Assembly (NCBI GenBank): GCA_016195405.1
Contig: JACPZP010000020.1
Location: 54,265 to 118,264 of the forward strand
Direction: 5' to 3'
DNA: 64,000 nt
Source: Planctomycetota bacterium
Lineage (GTDB): Bacteria > Planctomycetota > Planctomycetia > Gemmatales > Gemmataceae
Shown: positions 32,541 through 40,872 of the stretch, piece by piece
Position numbering within the stretch: the stretch's first letter is position 1
How the letters are laid out: each line of letters starts with the position of its first letter
The notes under the pieces: generated by a model
Told to the model about the DNA's origin: nothing
The model's database searches: none
Seen by the model: only the letters and a program-made list of their open reading frames with translations
Position numbers and translations under genes: made by a program

Positions 32541-33011
32541 TCAGCCGAATGGCCACCACTGCCGGCGCGTGCGGAGATGGACGCGATCTTCCGCAATTGT
32601 GAGATGCAGCTTATTTTGGACGAGCGCGCGAAGTCCGAGCAGCGGGAGCCGTGGACCAGACGTTCCCGGATAAATGGCAAATCCTTCAGGCAAAGTCAAT
32701 GCAATCGGTGTTGCTAAGGGGTCAGGGATTCGTTCACCGGGTACGTTTCGATAAATCCAAACACGACCTGAACGCGCTCCGGCCCATTCGAAAAGCTGAC
32801 ATTCATTGATGGAAAAATGATGCGTGTAGCCAGTGTCCAGTATTATTGGAATGCGTGCGGCATCCGGTCCGAGCCCAGACATCTTGGGCACGGTTAGACT
32901 GCCCCAAAACACAATTTGATAAGCCCGAATGCGTATTCGCTGATCATGGACCGAAACTTCGTCGGGCCTTGTCGCCACTGGCAAAGCATGGAGGATCCTT
33001 CCCATTGACAT
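32541..33011 (-). CDS. retropepsin-like aspartic protease-fold protein
   Basis: This 156-residue protein has the active-site motif IILDTGYTHHFSI (Asp59-Thr60-Gly61), the D-T-G signature of retropepsins, preceded by strands such as IRIRAYQIVFWGSLTVP and followed by LPLLGLRALVQNKLHLTIAE, the usual second structural segment. It contains one D-T-G, so it must dimerise to form an active site. No signal peptide or membrane helix is visible. Proteins of this kind are widespread but poorly characterised in bacteria. A 104-residue acidic protein is encoded 15 bp upstream on the same strand, and the pair is probably one operon. Substrate and role are unknown. Confidence 0.8.
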   Translation of the reverse strand: MSMGRILHALPVATRPDEVSVHDQRIRIRAYQIVFWGSLTVPKMSGLGPDAARIPIILDTGYTHHFSINECQLFEWAGARSGRVWIYRNVPGERIPDPLATPIALTLPEGFAIYPGTSGPRLPLLGLRALVQNKLHLTIAEDRVHLRTRRQWWPFG

Positions 33012-33026
33012 GACTTCCTTGCGCCG

Positions 33027-33341
33027 TTAATCGAAAAACCGTTTCTCCACCTCCTCCTCTTCTTCGAGTCCGGTCGGTGCGATAATTCCCAGGTAACTTT
33101 CTTCCTCGGTTACTCCCATCTTCTCGCACAATCGAAACAACTTTTCGCCGTCGTTGGATATCGCCAGTTGTTGCACTCCCCGGAAAAGCACATATTGACC
33201 GTGTAGTTTCCGATTCTGCAATAAGCTGGGCAATGCCGCGCGATACGCCCGGATAGACTCCGCGATCCCCGGAGGGATTTTTGATGCGAACGCGCCGTCA
33301 TCATGTTCAGGTTTTTTCTCAGGCGTTGTTTGTGGTGTCAT
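33027..33341 (-). CDS. small protein paired with the retropepsin-like gene (DUF5678-like)
   Basis: This 104-residue protein has a helical first half (ESIRAYRAALPSLLQNRKLH), a short beta unit (GQYVLFRGVQQLAISNDGEK) and an acidic end with five consecutive Glu before VEKRFFD. The GQYVLFRG... pattern resembles the DUF5678 family, small proteins often encoded beside retropepsin-like genes. The ATG is preceded by GGAGC on the minus strand. Its role may be to bind or inhibit the protease-fold partner; this is inference from adjacency. Confidence 0.7.
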   Translation of the reverse strand: MTPQTTPEKKPEHDDGAFASKIPPGIAESIRAYRAALPSLLQNRKLHGQYVLFRGVQQLAISNDGEKLFRLCEKMGVTEEESYLGIIAPTGLEEEEEVEKRFFD

Positions 33342-33419
33342 GTTCGGCTCCTACTTCAATGCTAACATGATCTTGCCCGCATTCACAATCCGTAATTCCA
33401 ACTGGCAAACTTGGTCGCC

Positions 33420-34592
33420 ATGCCTCTCGACACGCTTCCTCAGGTCCGTCTCAAGATCGCCCGCCGCTCCTCGCACCCTTGGATCTTCCAGAAGATGGTC
33501 GAAAAGCCTGCCCAGCGCTTGCCAGGCGGCAGTGTCGCGGACATCGTCGATCGCGATGGGCAATGGGTGGGCCGCGGGTTTTACAACGGGCATTCGCGCA
33601 TCGCCTTGCGGGTCTTGACCACCGATCCCAATGAAGCGATCGACGCCGATTACTTTCGCCGCCGTCTCGAGGGCGCGATTTCCCTGCGGCGGCAAGTCTT
33701 GGCGCTCGATGCCGTCACCGATTCCTATCGCCTCGTGCATTCCGAAGGCGATGGGCTGAGCGGCCTCGTCGTCGATCGCTTCGGCTCGACGATCGTCCTT
33801 GAATTCTTCGCGGCCGGCATGTATCGCTTCCGCGAGACGCTGGTGGAAATTTTGCAAGGGCACTTTCCGGAGAGCCAGTTTTATTGGTTCGCGGAGGAGC
33901 ACGTTCAGAAGCAGGAGTCGTTCGACTGCCGGCCACCCGAAGCGCCGCCGCCGGGAATCATCACCGAGCATGGCTTGCGATTCCGCGTCGCTCCCGGCAG
34001 CAAGCACAAGACCGGGTTCTTCCTCGATCAGCGTGACAACCGCAAGATGCTGGCACGTTTTTGCAAAGGCAAGCGCGTCCTCGACCTCTGCTGCAACACC
34101 GGCGGCTTCTCGGTCTATGCGAAAGCGTTGGGCGAGGCGGAGGAAGTCGTCGGCATCGATCTCGACGAGCAGGCTTTGGCCCTTGCGAAACAGAATGCCA
34201 ACCTCAACCAGGCGCGGGCCCGCTTTGTGCAAGCCGATCTTTTCGCTTGGCTACGTGAGGTGCTGCCGTCGGGCCAGCGCTTTGACGTGGTCGTACTCGA
34301 TCCGTCGAAACAGACGCGCGACCGCGAAGAGGTCGGCTTCGCACTCAAGCGCTACTTCGACATGAACCGGCTGGCTCTGCAATCCATCGCGCCGGGCGGC
34401 ATCTTCCTGACGTGTTCTTGCACCGGACTGGTAAGCGAGGAGGAGTTCCTGGAGTCGGTGCGGCGGGCCTCATGGCAAGCGGGCCGATCGGTTCAAGTGC
34501 TGCAGATCGGCGGCGCTGCGCCGGATCATCCCTTTCTCTTGCACGCTCCGGAAGGGCGCTATTTGAAGGCCGTGTTTTGCCGCGTGTCTTGA
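33420..34592 (+). CDS. class I SAM-dependent rRNA methyltransferase, RlmI-like
   Basis: This 390-residue protein has a short N-terminal PUA domain (HPWIFQKMVEKPAQRLPGGS), the middle YRLVHSEGDGLSGLVVDRFG typical of the RlmI/YccW group, and a C-terminal Rossmann methyltransferase with motif I RVLDLCCNTGGFSVYAKALG, an acidic residue in VVGIDLDEQALALAKQNA and VVLDPSKQTRDR. RlmI methylates C1962 of 23S rRNA in E. coli (C5 position). The conserved cysteine of the RlmI group may be the one in LTCSCTGLVS. I chose the ATG at 33420, nine bases after the first ATG, which removes MVA. It is a single gene, divergent from the retropepsin pair. Confidence 0.88.
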   Translation: MPLDTLPQVRLKIARRSSHPWIFQKMVEKPAQRLPGGSVADIVDRDGQWVGRGFYNGHSRIALRVLTTDPNEAIDADYFRRRLEGAISLRRQVLALDAVTDSYRLVHSEGDGLSGLVVDRFGSTIVLEFFAAGMYRFRETLVEILQGHFPESQFYWFAEEHVQKQESFDCRPPEAPPPGIITEHGLRFRVAPGSKHKTGFFLDQRDNRKMLARFCKGKRVLDLCCNTGGFSVYAKALGEAEEVVGIDLDEQALALAKQNANLNQARARFVQADLFAWLREVLPSGQRFDVVVLDPSKQTRDREEVGFALKRYFDMNRLALQSIAPGGIFLTCSCTGLVSEEEFLESVRRASWQAGRSVQVLQIGGAAPDHPFLLHAPEGRYLKAVFCRVS

Positions 34593-34696
34593 GGGACAAT
34601 GCTTTCGGGCTGCGGTTGTTGAGGCCAATCCTGCGCCTAGAGTGGGTGGGCGGCGAATGGGAAAGCACGGATCAGAATTAATGCGATTCGAGGAGT

Positions 34697-35941
34697 TTAC
34701 TTCCTTAGTTCAAGCATCAGCTCATTGACTCTTCCCGATTCGATCGTGACGCGAAGATCCGAGGTGCCGGCGGCCGCGTATTTCGCCGGCAGTTGATTGG
34801 GTCCAAGCTTGCTTTTCGCATCTTGCAATCGCCATTGCACGGTCGCCTTGTACTCGCCGGCGACGGCGCCGTCGTTGGCGGCATAGGTGGTCAACGTGAA
34901 AGTACCGTCGGCCGCCACGATGCCCACTGCCGGGGGGCCGCCTTTGATCGGTTGTAAAGTTACCACTGCTCCGGGAATGGGCACGCCCTCGAAGAACGCC
35001 TGGCCACGAGCTTTCGCGACGGGCTTGGCTGGAATCGGCGTTTCTGATTCGTTGGTTACGGGCTTTTTCAAATCGTCGGTCTGAATGCTTTCGAGCACGA
35101 GGTTGGCCAGCAGCGGGCCGTCCTTTTTCATGGTCACCCAGACGATCTCATCGAATTCTCCGTACTCGACGCCGCGCATTCTGCTGGCGCCGCCGGTGGT
35201 CGCCAACTGGTAATAGTTGCGGCCATTACGGACATACTTTTGGTATTGGTGTAGATGCCCGCAAAAAACGGTGTATGGCCGTACCCCCAACGCGGCTTCC
35301 ACATCGCCCCAGCCATTTTTTTTCGTGTCGCCGTTCCACAGTGGTCTGTGCACGAATACCAGCGTCCAGCGGACGTTTTGGTTTTGCTCGAGAATCTTTT
35401 TGGCGTAAGCGACTTGCTCCTGACCGAAGCTGCCGATGCCGTTGGGGCTGCCGGGCGGATCGTCGGCGTTCAACATCAAGAAAAGGACGTTTTTGTAGCG
35501 GAACTGGTAGTAAAGCCGACCCAACTTGTCGGTCCAGAACTGGGCCGACTCCTTGAAGCCGACGTCGTGATTGCCGCCGAGGTAGAAAAAGGGCATGGTC
35601 AAGCGGCCGAGGAAGCCGTCGATTTCTTTCCAGCGCGCGACCAATTCCTCCTCTTTCTTGGTTCCCTCGATGAGGTCGCCGACTGTGATGACGAACTCGG
35701 GCTGGAGCAGATTGAGCTTCTCGATCGCTTGGGCGAAGACGTTGGCGCGGTGGTAACCGGTGCGGTCGCTGACGATGGCGAACTGGAAATCGTCTTGGGC
35801 GAGGCTCCAGCGGAGATGGGAAACGGGATTGCGCTCCTCCGCGGCGAACTGGAATCCGGGCAATCTGTCGCGCACGCCTGAGAAGGCGGCTGCCGCGCCC
35901 AGCGCCACGATGGCCGCAAACCCCAAGCAAATTCGCTTCAT
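34697..35941 (-). CDS. exported metallophosphoesterase with C-terminal transthyretin-like domain
   Basis: This 414-residue protein has an N-terminal signal (MKRICLGFAAIVALGAAAAF) and a calcineurin-type phosphatase domain. Metal motifs are VSDRTGYHR (Asp but no D-x-H), GDLIEG, GGNHDVG, FVHRPLW and CGHLHQYQ. The last ~110 residues (about 300-414) form a beta domain, GVPIPGAVVTLQPIKGG and FTLTTYAANDGAVAGEYKAT, like carboxypeptidase regulatory or transthyretin-like modules frequent in planctomycete surface proteins. I chose the ATG at 35941, the first to give the signal peptide directly. The substrate is unknown. Confidence 0.85.
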   Translation of the reverse strand: MKRICLGFAAIVALGAAAAFSGVRDRLPGFQFAAEERNPVSHLRWSLAQDDFQFAIVSDRTGYHRANVFAQAIEKLNLLQPEFVITVGDLIEGTKKEEELVARWKEIDGFLGRLTMPFFYLGGNHDVGFKESAQFWTDKLGRLYYQFRYKNVLFLMLNADDPPGSPNGIGSFGQEQVAYAKKILEQNQNVRWTLVFVHRPLWNGDTKKNGWGDVEAALGVRPYTVFCGHLHQYQKYVRNGRNYYQLATTGGASRMRGVEYGEFDEIVWVTMKKDGPLLANLVLESIQTDDLKKPVTNESETPIPAKPVAKARGQAFFEGVPIPGAVVTLQPIKGGPPAVGIVAADGTFTLTTYAANDGAVAGEYKATVQWRLQDAKSKLGPNQLPAKYAAAGTSDLRVTIESGRVNELMLELRK

Positions 35942-36058
35942 GAGAGGGACCGCTCCTGAGAGTGACTGCTCCTGGTGCGGAAATTGCATATCTCAAATGG
36001 TAACGAAATCCAGGGCGCTTGCAAACACCGCCCCCGCGAAATCTGGCCGAGCGTTTTG

Positions 36059-36064
36059 TATAAT
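36059..36064 (+). promoter_or_regulatory. candidate -10 element of the Rrf2 gene
   Basis: A perfect TATAAT lies 94 bp upstream of the Rrf2 start, within an AT-rich stretch of the 217-bp divergent gap 35942-36158. No good -35 is found 15-19 bp upstream, so this may be an activator-dependent or extended promoter, or a chance match. Confidence 0.35.
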
Positions 36065-36158
36065 AACACCGTCCAGTAATGGTTATTTGGACCCTGTAAT
36101 ATCCGAAATCACTTCAGGAGCGCCAGGCAGCGGGTTCGCCGCTGCCCGGCGAACATAG

Positions 36159-36560
36159 ATGAAACTGACGCGCGCATCCAGTTATGCTCTACACGCGGCG
36201 GCTTACATGGCGGGACAGCGGAAGGGGCTGCCGACGCCCTCGCACATCATCGCCCAAAAACGCGGCATCCCAGAACGCTTCCTGCTCAAAGTGCTCAAGC
36301 CGCTTGTCTCCGCGGGGCTGTTGTACTCGGTGAAAGGACCGCACGGCGGCTATCGGCTGGCCCGGCCCGCCGCCGACATCAGCATGCTCGACGTGCTCGA
36401 GGCGGTCGACGGCCCGATCCGCGGCCACGCTCCGACGGGCCATGACGATCCGCGCCACCCCCTCAACCGCAAGCTCGCCCATGTTTGCGACGAGACGGCC
36501 GAACAGATCCGCAAGCTCTTGGGCAAGGTGAAGCTGACCGATCTGGCGGTTAGAGACTAA
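36159..36560 (+). CDS. Rrf2-family transcriptional regulator without Fe-S cysteines
   Basis: This 133-residue winged-helix regulator has the family opening KLTRASSYALHAAAYMAGQR, recognition helix region PERFLLKVLKPLVSAGLLYS and wing KGPHGGYRLARPAADISMLD. The family's cluster site normally has three cysteines in the region after EAVDGPI; here RGHAPTGHDDPRHPLNRKLA has none and only one Cys follows (AHVCDETA). It therefore is unlikely to bind an iron-sulfur cluster the way IscR or NsrR does. The gene is alone, so autoregulation or a distant target is likely. Confidence 0.88.
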   Translation: MKLTRASSYALHAAAYMAGQRKGLPTPSHIIAQKRGIPERFLLKVLKPLVSAGLLYSVKGPHGGYRLARPAADISMLDVLEAVDGPIRGHAPTGHDDPRHPLNRKLAHVCDETAEQIRKLLGKVKLTDLAVRD

Positions 36561-36689
36561 AGCGCTTTCCAACCTGCCAGCCGGCATCCGCCAGTTTTGC
36601 TGTTGAGTCGCGCGGAAATGCTGCGGTATAATCATCTACCAGCCTTCACGAGCGCGCTTCGTTCCACGCCAACGTCCAGGGGCCCAACC

Positions 36690-37670
36690 ATGGCAAAGGA
36701 AAACGTCGAAAGCCTCTGCCAGAAAGCCCAACAGGCGCTAGCGCAGAAACAGAACGATGAAGCGATGCAATTCTACCAGCATGCGCTCGGACTGCGCGCC
36801 GACAACCCGGATGTGCACTACGGTCTGGCAACGGTTCATTTCTTGCAGGGCGACCTCCACAAATCCGCTCACCATTTCAAGGAAGTCACGCGCCTCGATC
36901 CGCTGCGCGCCGGGGCCTACATCAACCTGGGGGCGGTCTACAATCGCCTCGACTGGCTTGACGAAGCCATCCCCGTGCTCCGCCGCGGCATCCAGCTCGA
37001 CATGAGCCGGGCGGAGGGCTACTACAATCTGGGCTTGGTCTATCGCCGAAAAGGCCAACCCGAAATGTCCATTCAAGCCTATCGCGAGGCAGTGCGCATC
37101 AACCCGCGCATGCCCGACGGGCATTACAATTTGGCCAACTTACTCGTCGAAAAGCAGCAATTCGGTCAGGCCATCGCCCACTACAAGCAAGCCCTGGAGC
37201 TTCGGCCAAGCTGGGAAAAGGCCGAGCGCGGCCTGGAACAGGCGGAAACGGCCCTGGAACAAGAGCAAGAAGCAATCTCCCACCAGATCCCCGTCACCTC
37301 CCGCGTGATCGCGTCGCCGCCGTCGGGAGTCGGCATGGCGCACTTAGTCGCTCCCGGACCGACCAATCTCGACCCGGAAGAGGCCCTCGATCCCGGCCGG
37401 CACGCCGAGCTGTTGCGCACGCTGCACAAGGCGACCATCGACTCGGAGAACCAAGGGCGCAACTTCTTGAAGGTCATGGAAGCGGAAATTGAACCCGCGA
37501 TCAAAGAACTCTCGACCGTGCTTCTTTATCCCCACGTCTCGGCAAACGAATTGGACCAGAGCGTTCGCAAGTTCGAGCACGCCATCGTCAACATGCGCAC
37601 CATTCAAGAGGCCCTGCAAACGAGCATGGAACGCGTCCGCGTGCTGGGCGAGAAAATCCTCACCACTTAG
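36690..37670 (+). CDS. TPR-repeat protein
   Basis: This 326-residue protein has five tetratricopeptide repeats between about residues 5 and 180, for example NDEAMQFYQHALGLRADNPD, AYINLGAVYNRLDWLDEAIP and YYNLGLVYRRKGQPEMSIQA. A proline-containing linker follows, then a C-terminal helical part (about 230-326) that may form a coiled coil (ELDQSVRKFEHAIVNMRTIQ). There is no signal peptide. TPR arrays bind peptides or assemble complexes; the partner is not encoded nearby. I chose the ATG at 36690, where MAKENVESLCQKAQQ starts the first repeat. It lies 130 bp after the Rrf2 gene. Confidence 0.85.
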   Translation: MAKENVESLCQKAQQALAQKQNDEAMQFYQHALGLRADNPDVHYGLATVHFLQGDLHKSAHHFKEVTRLDPLRAGAYINLGAVYNRLDWLDEAIPVLRRGIQLDMSRAEGYYNLGLVYRRKGQPEMSIQAYREAVRINPRMPDGHYNLANLLVEKQQFGQAIAHYKQALELRPSWEKAERGLEQAETALEQEQEAISHQIPVTSRVIASPPSGVGMAHLVAPGPTNLDPEEALDPGRHAELLRTLHKATIDSENQGRNFLKVMEAEIEPAIKELSTVLLYPHVSANELDQSVRKFEHAIVNMRTIQEALQTSMERVRVLGEKILTT

Positions 37671-37701
37671 CGCCGGCTCAAACCAACATCATGTTGCTGA
37701 C

Positions 37702-37745
37702 CTCGTGAGAACTCGGCCCTCCCGAACTCTTACGAGTTCGGCTAC
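37702..37745. repeat. REP hairpin pair (family GTAGCCGAACTC)
   Basis: On the minus strand 37722-37745 reads GTAGCCGAACTCGTAAGAGT then TCGG: head GTAG, stem CCGAACTC/GAGTTCGG, loop GTAA. A degenerate inverted partner lies at 37702-37716 (CTCGTGAGAACTCGG), giving REPIN form. The copy at 55066-55089 differs at one stem base and at its pairing partner. Confidence 0.75.
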
Positions 37746-37771
37746 TTGGAACTGTGTGCTATGCTTGACGC

Positions 37772-38029
37772 ATGGTGGAACGAAAGCGCATCGGCGAGAT
37801 TCTAGTCGAGTTGCGAGTCTTGACGCCGGCCCAGGTGGACCGGGTCCTCGAGGCCAAGCGCCGCCGCCACGATCACGCCAAGTTCGGCCAGGTCGCTCGG
37901 GAAATGGGCCTGCTTCGCGAAGAACACATCTTGGCAGCGCTTGCCGTGCAGTTGCAGCTCCTGCCGGACATTCGCGAGATGTCCTTGGAACGCATCCTCG
38001 TTCGTTTGCAGGACCCCGCATTGGGTTAG
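37772..38029 (+). CDS. standalone GspE N-terminal-like domain protein
   Basis: This 85-residue protein is RIGEILVELRVLTPAQVDRV followed by a second helix pair REMGLLREEHILAALAVQLQ. It corresponds to the N-terminal domain of type II secretion and type IV pilus ATPases (GspE/PilB, MshEN family), which can bind c-di-GMP or the membrane platform, but there is no ATPase part. Solo copies of this domain occur in planctomycetes. It lies between a REP hairpin and a convergent WD40 gene. Function is inferred from the domain only. Confidence 0.75.
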   Translation: MVERKRIGEILVELRVLTPAQVDRVLEAKRRRHDHAKFGQVAREMGLLREEHILAALAVQLQLLPDIREMSLERILVRLQDPALG

Positions 38030-38041
38030 CACGCCCGAGGT

Positions 38042-39931
38042 TTATCTCACCGGCAGTCCCCACAGGCGAACCGTGCGGTCGAAACTTCCGGAAATCGCAC
38101 GGCGGCCGTCGCTGGAGAAGGCGACGCATTGGACGGTGTCGTTGTGTCCGGTGAATTTGTGCAGTTCTTTGCCTGAATTCACGTCCCACAGACGGATCGT
38201 CTTGTCGTCGCCGCCGGTCAACAAGCGCCGGCCGTCCGGCGACAGCGCCATGGCCGGAACAGGTCCGCTGTGCCCTTCGAAGCGGCGATGCTCCTTGCCG
38301 GTGACGATATCCCACATGTGGATGACGTTGTCGCCGCTTGAAAGCACGTGTTTGCCGTCCGAGCTGAAGACGACGTTGATGACGTTGTTGGCGCACTCGA
38401 ACGTCTTCACGGTGTTGCCGGTGCTCATGTCATAGACGCGGACGGTGCGATCCGTGCTGCCCGATGCGATATGCCGGCCATCCGGCGAGAACGCGACGCA
38501 GTAGACGAAGTTGGTATGCCCGCTGAAGCGCTTCAGCTCCTCCCCTTTGACCACATCCCACAAATACACCGTTTGGTTGTCGCAACAAGTAAGCATGGTT
38601 GAAGCGTCGCGCGACAGAACGAGGCCATTGACGTCAATGGGGTGCGTGTAGCGTTTTTTCTCTTCACCGGTCTTGACGTCCCAGAGCCGCGCGGTGGCGT
38701 CCCAGCTCGCGGAAAACACCTGCCGACTATTAGGGTGGAACGCGACCGCCCAGACCTCCTTGGTGTGCCCACGCAACGTCCGTTCCTCCTTCCCGCTCGT
38801 CAAATCCCACACGCGCACGCTCTGATCGACGCTGCCGGAAACTCCCCAGCGACCATCGGCGGAAAGGGCGACGCCGCGAATCGTGTCCTGATGTCCGTCG
38901 AATTTCTTGAGCTCGCCGACGGGACCGATCGGCCCATCGGGAATGGAGCCGCTAAGCCGGGCGGCGACGACGTCGATCCGCTTGAGCGCTTTGGTCCGGT
39001 TCAATCCGCTTAAGTTGCCGGCGGCTTGCTCATACCAATGCATTGCCCGGCGCTGCAGGTGGAGCTTGGCGGGTTCATTTTCCTTGCCGGCCAAATCCCA
39101 CCAGGCATCAGCCAGGACGAGTTGGTCCTTAGGTTCTTTCGGCTTGGCGAGGTCCTGGCCGGCCAAGGTCTTGAGAGCTTGGTCGCTCCCCTTTTCCAAA
39201 AGGGGTAGGGCCCGCTCCCAGCGTCCTTTGAGGAATGCGTAATACTTGCCCAACTCGGAGTTGGCTTCCGCGTCCGCGGGGTCGCCCTTCAGTCGATCGA
39301 CGAAGGTCTGCATCTTGGCGAAACTTTTCTTGACGGTTTGCACGTCCTCGTTGCGCTTTTGCACGCTCGCGACCAGGGTGAGGATTTTGGCTTTGCGCGC
39401 CGCCGCCTCGGCCACCTTGCCGAAGGCGAGGGCGGCGTCGTACTGGTCGGCCTCGACGGCTTCGTTGATGATCGGCTCCAAGAGATCGACCAACGCCTTG
39501 CCGGCTTCCTTGCCCGGGAGATTATCGACTAATTCGGCCAGGGCGGTCGCCTTCATCTCCAGGGCGTTGACTTCGAAATCACGGGCCAGCTCGTCGATGG
39601 CTTGCAAAGCGATGGTGAAATTGCCCGCTTTTGCCGCCCAGTTGCGCGCCTCGCGATAGAGGACATAGCGATTGGCCGTGTCCTCTTTGTTTTCCCGCGC
39701 CTGTTGAAGCAAGTCGGCTGCCAACTTGTTCCGCGCCTCGGGCTCCTTGGCGGCGGCAAAATCCTCTTTGAAGATGTCGTCGACCAGCGCCATTGCCTTG
39801 GCCTGCGCAGCTTTATTGGGAACCGGCAATCGCTTCGCGTCGGAACCGCCTTGCGACAGTCCAAGACCCGCCAAGAGCAGTGCTGCGAACAACGACGCTA
39901 GAAACCCTCCCAACCAAATCCCACGTCGCAT
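38042..39931 (-). CDS. exported seven-blade WD40 protein with helical N-terminal half
   Basis: This 629-residue protein begins with a signal-like helix (MRRGIWLGGFLASLFAALLL). Residues ~30-330 are helical and TPR-like, with the characteristic planctomycete segment EARNKLAADLLQQARENKED and HWYEQAAGNLSGLNRTKALK. The C-terminal 290 residues form seven WD40 blades, each with a GH...WD pattern (first GHQDTIRGVALSADGRWGV, last GHNDTVQCVAFSSDGRRAIS), enough for one propeller. Blades 3 and 5 lack the GH start. I chose the ATG at 39931, where the signal begins. It should be periplasmic or surface-associated, with a binding or scaffolding role. Confidence 0.88.
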   Translation of the reverse strand: MRRGIWLGGFLASLFAALLLAGLGLSQGGSDAKRLPVPNKAAQAKAMALVDDIFKEDFAAAKEPEARNKLAADLLQQARENKEDTANRYVLYREARNWAAKAGNFTIALQAIDELARDFEVNALEMKATALAELVDNLPGKEAGKALVDLLEPIINEAVEADQYDAALAFGKVAEAAARKAKILTLVASVQKRNEDVQTVKKSFAKMQTFVDRLKGDPADAEANSELGKYYAFLKGRWERALPLLEKGSDQALKTLAGQDLAKPKEPKDQLVLADAWWDLAGKENEPAKLHLQRRAMHWYEQAAGNLSGLNRTKALKRIDVVAARLSGSIPDGPIGPVGELKKFDGHQDTIRGVALSADGRWGVSGSVDQSVRVWDLTSGKEERTLRGHTKEVWAVAFHPNSRQVFSASWDATARLWDVKTGEEKKRYTHPIDVNGLVLSRDASTMLTCCDNQTVYLWDVVKGEELKRFSGHTNFVYCVAFSPDGRHIASGSTDRTVRVYDMSTGNTVKTFECANNVINVVFSSDGKHVLSSGDNVIHMWDIVTGKEHRRFEGHSGPVPAMALSPDGRRLLTGGDDKTIRLWDVNSGKELHKFTGHNDTVQCVAFSSDGRRAISGSFDRTVRLWGLPVR

Positions 39932-40076
39932 GACGACCTCACAAATGAAGAGAACAAAACCCGGCACGCGGAAGCATGAAAGTGCCTTTTGTTGGCGATG
40001 AAGATACATTACAGGAACGCGAGGCATCCTGGTACAATCAACTCCATCCATCTCCGAAGTTCATGGGAATCAGCCG

Positions 40077-40865
40077 ATGAAGAGTCCTTTTCCGGGAATG
40101 GACCCATACCTCGAAAAGCATTGGCGCGATATCCATGCCAGCCTGATCATCTACGCCCGCGACCAAATTGAAGAACAACTTCCCAGTAATCTGGTTGCGC
40201 GCGTAGAGGAACGATTGATCGTGGAGCCGGAAGATGGAGAAGACCGTGCTATTTATCCAGATGTGCGTGTAATGGAGCAGCGTAATCGTGATCAAGGAAG
40301 TAGCATCGCGGTGCTTGCAGGACCAGCGACAGCCGAACCAATCATTGTGGACTATGAAAAGACCACCGAAACCTTTGTCCGCATCCTTGAGCGCGGTGCG
40401 CGGACTCGACTTATCACCGTGATCGAAATCTTGAGCTTCTCGAATAAGCAGCCCGGTGAAAGCCAGGACCAGTATCTGCAGAAGCAAAAAGAGCTGCTGA
40501 GAAGTGCGGTTAGTCTAGTGGAGATCGACCTTCTACGCGCCGGTAAGCGCGTGCTGGCGTTGCCCGCAACGCGCATTCCGCTGCGAGCCCGGACCACCTA
40601 CCAGGCTTGCGTGCGCCGCGGCTGGCGGCCGAGCCGATTCGAAATCTACCGGCTTCCACTTACCGCTCCCCTGTTGCCAATTCCGATCCCACTGCGAAAA
40701 AAAGACGCTGATATCCGCCTGGACTTGCAAACTCTAGTCGACCAGGCATACCGCAAGGGCCGCTATTTCCAAACGATTGACTATTCCGAGCCGCCCGACC
40801 CGCCGTTCAAGCGAGCGGAGGCACGTTGGGCGGATGAGCTACTTGGGAAAACTCGGAAAAGGTGA
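40077..40865 (+). CDS. DUF4058 family protein
   Basis: This 262-residue protein starts with the family signature KSPFPGMDPYLEKHWRDIHA, and includes ERGARTRLITVIEILSFSNK, in which the Glu suggests a PD-(D/E)xK-like core, and VEIDLLRAGKR later. DUF4058 proteins are abundant in cyanobacteria and planctomycetes and appear as multi-copy families; their role is unknown. The gene ends seven bases before the convergent Mrp gene. There is no signal peptide or membrane helix. Confidence 0.85.
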   Translation: MKSPFPGMDPYLEKHWRDIHASLIIYARDQIEEQLPSNLVARVEERLIVEPEDGEDRAIYPDVRVMEQRNRDQGSSIAVLAGPATAEPIIVDYEKTTETFVRILERGARTRLITVIEILSFSNKQPGESQDQYLQKQKELLRSAVSLVEIDLLRAGKRVLALPATRIPLRARTTYQACVRRGWRPSRFEIYRLPLTAPLLPIPIPLRKKDADIRLDLQTLVDQAYRKGRYFQTIDYSEPPDPPFKRAEARWADELLGKTRKR

Positions 40866-40872
40866 TGCGGAC

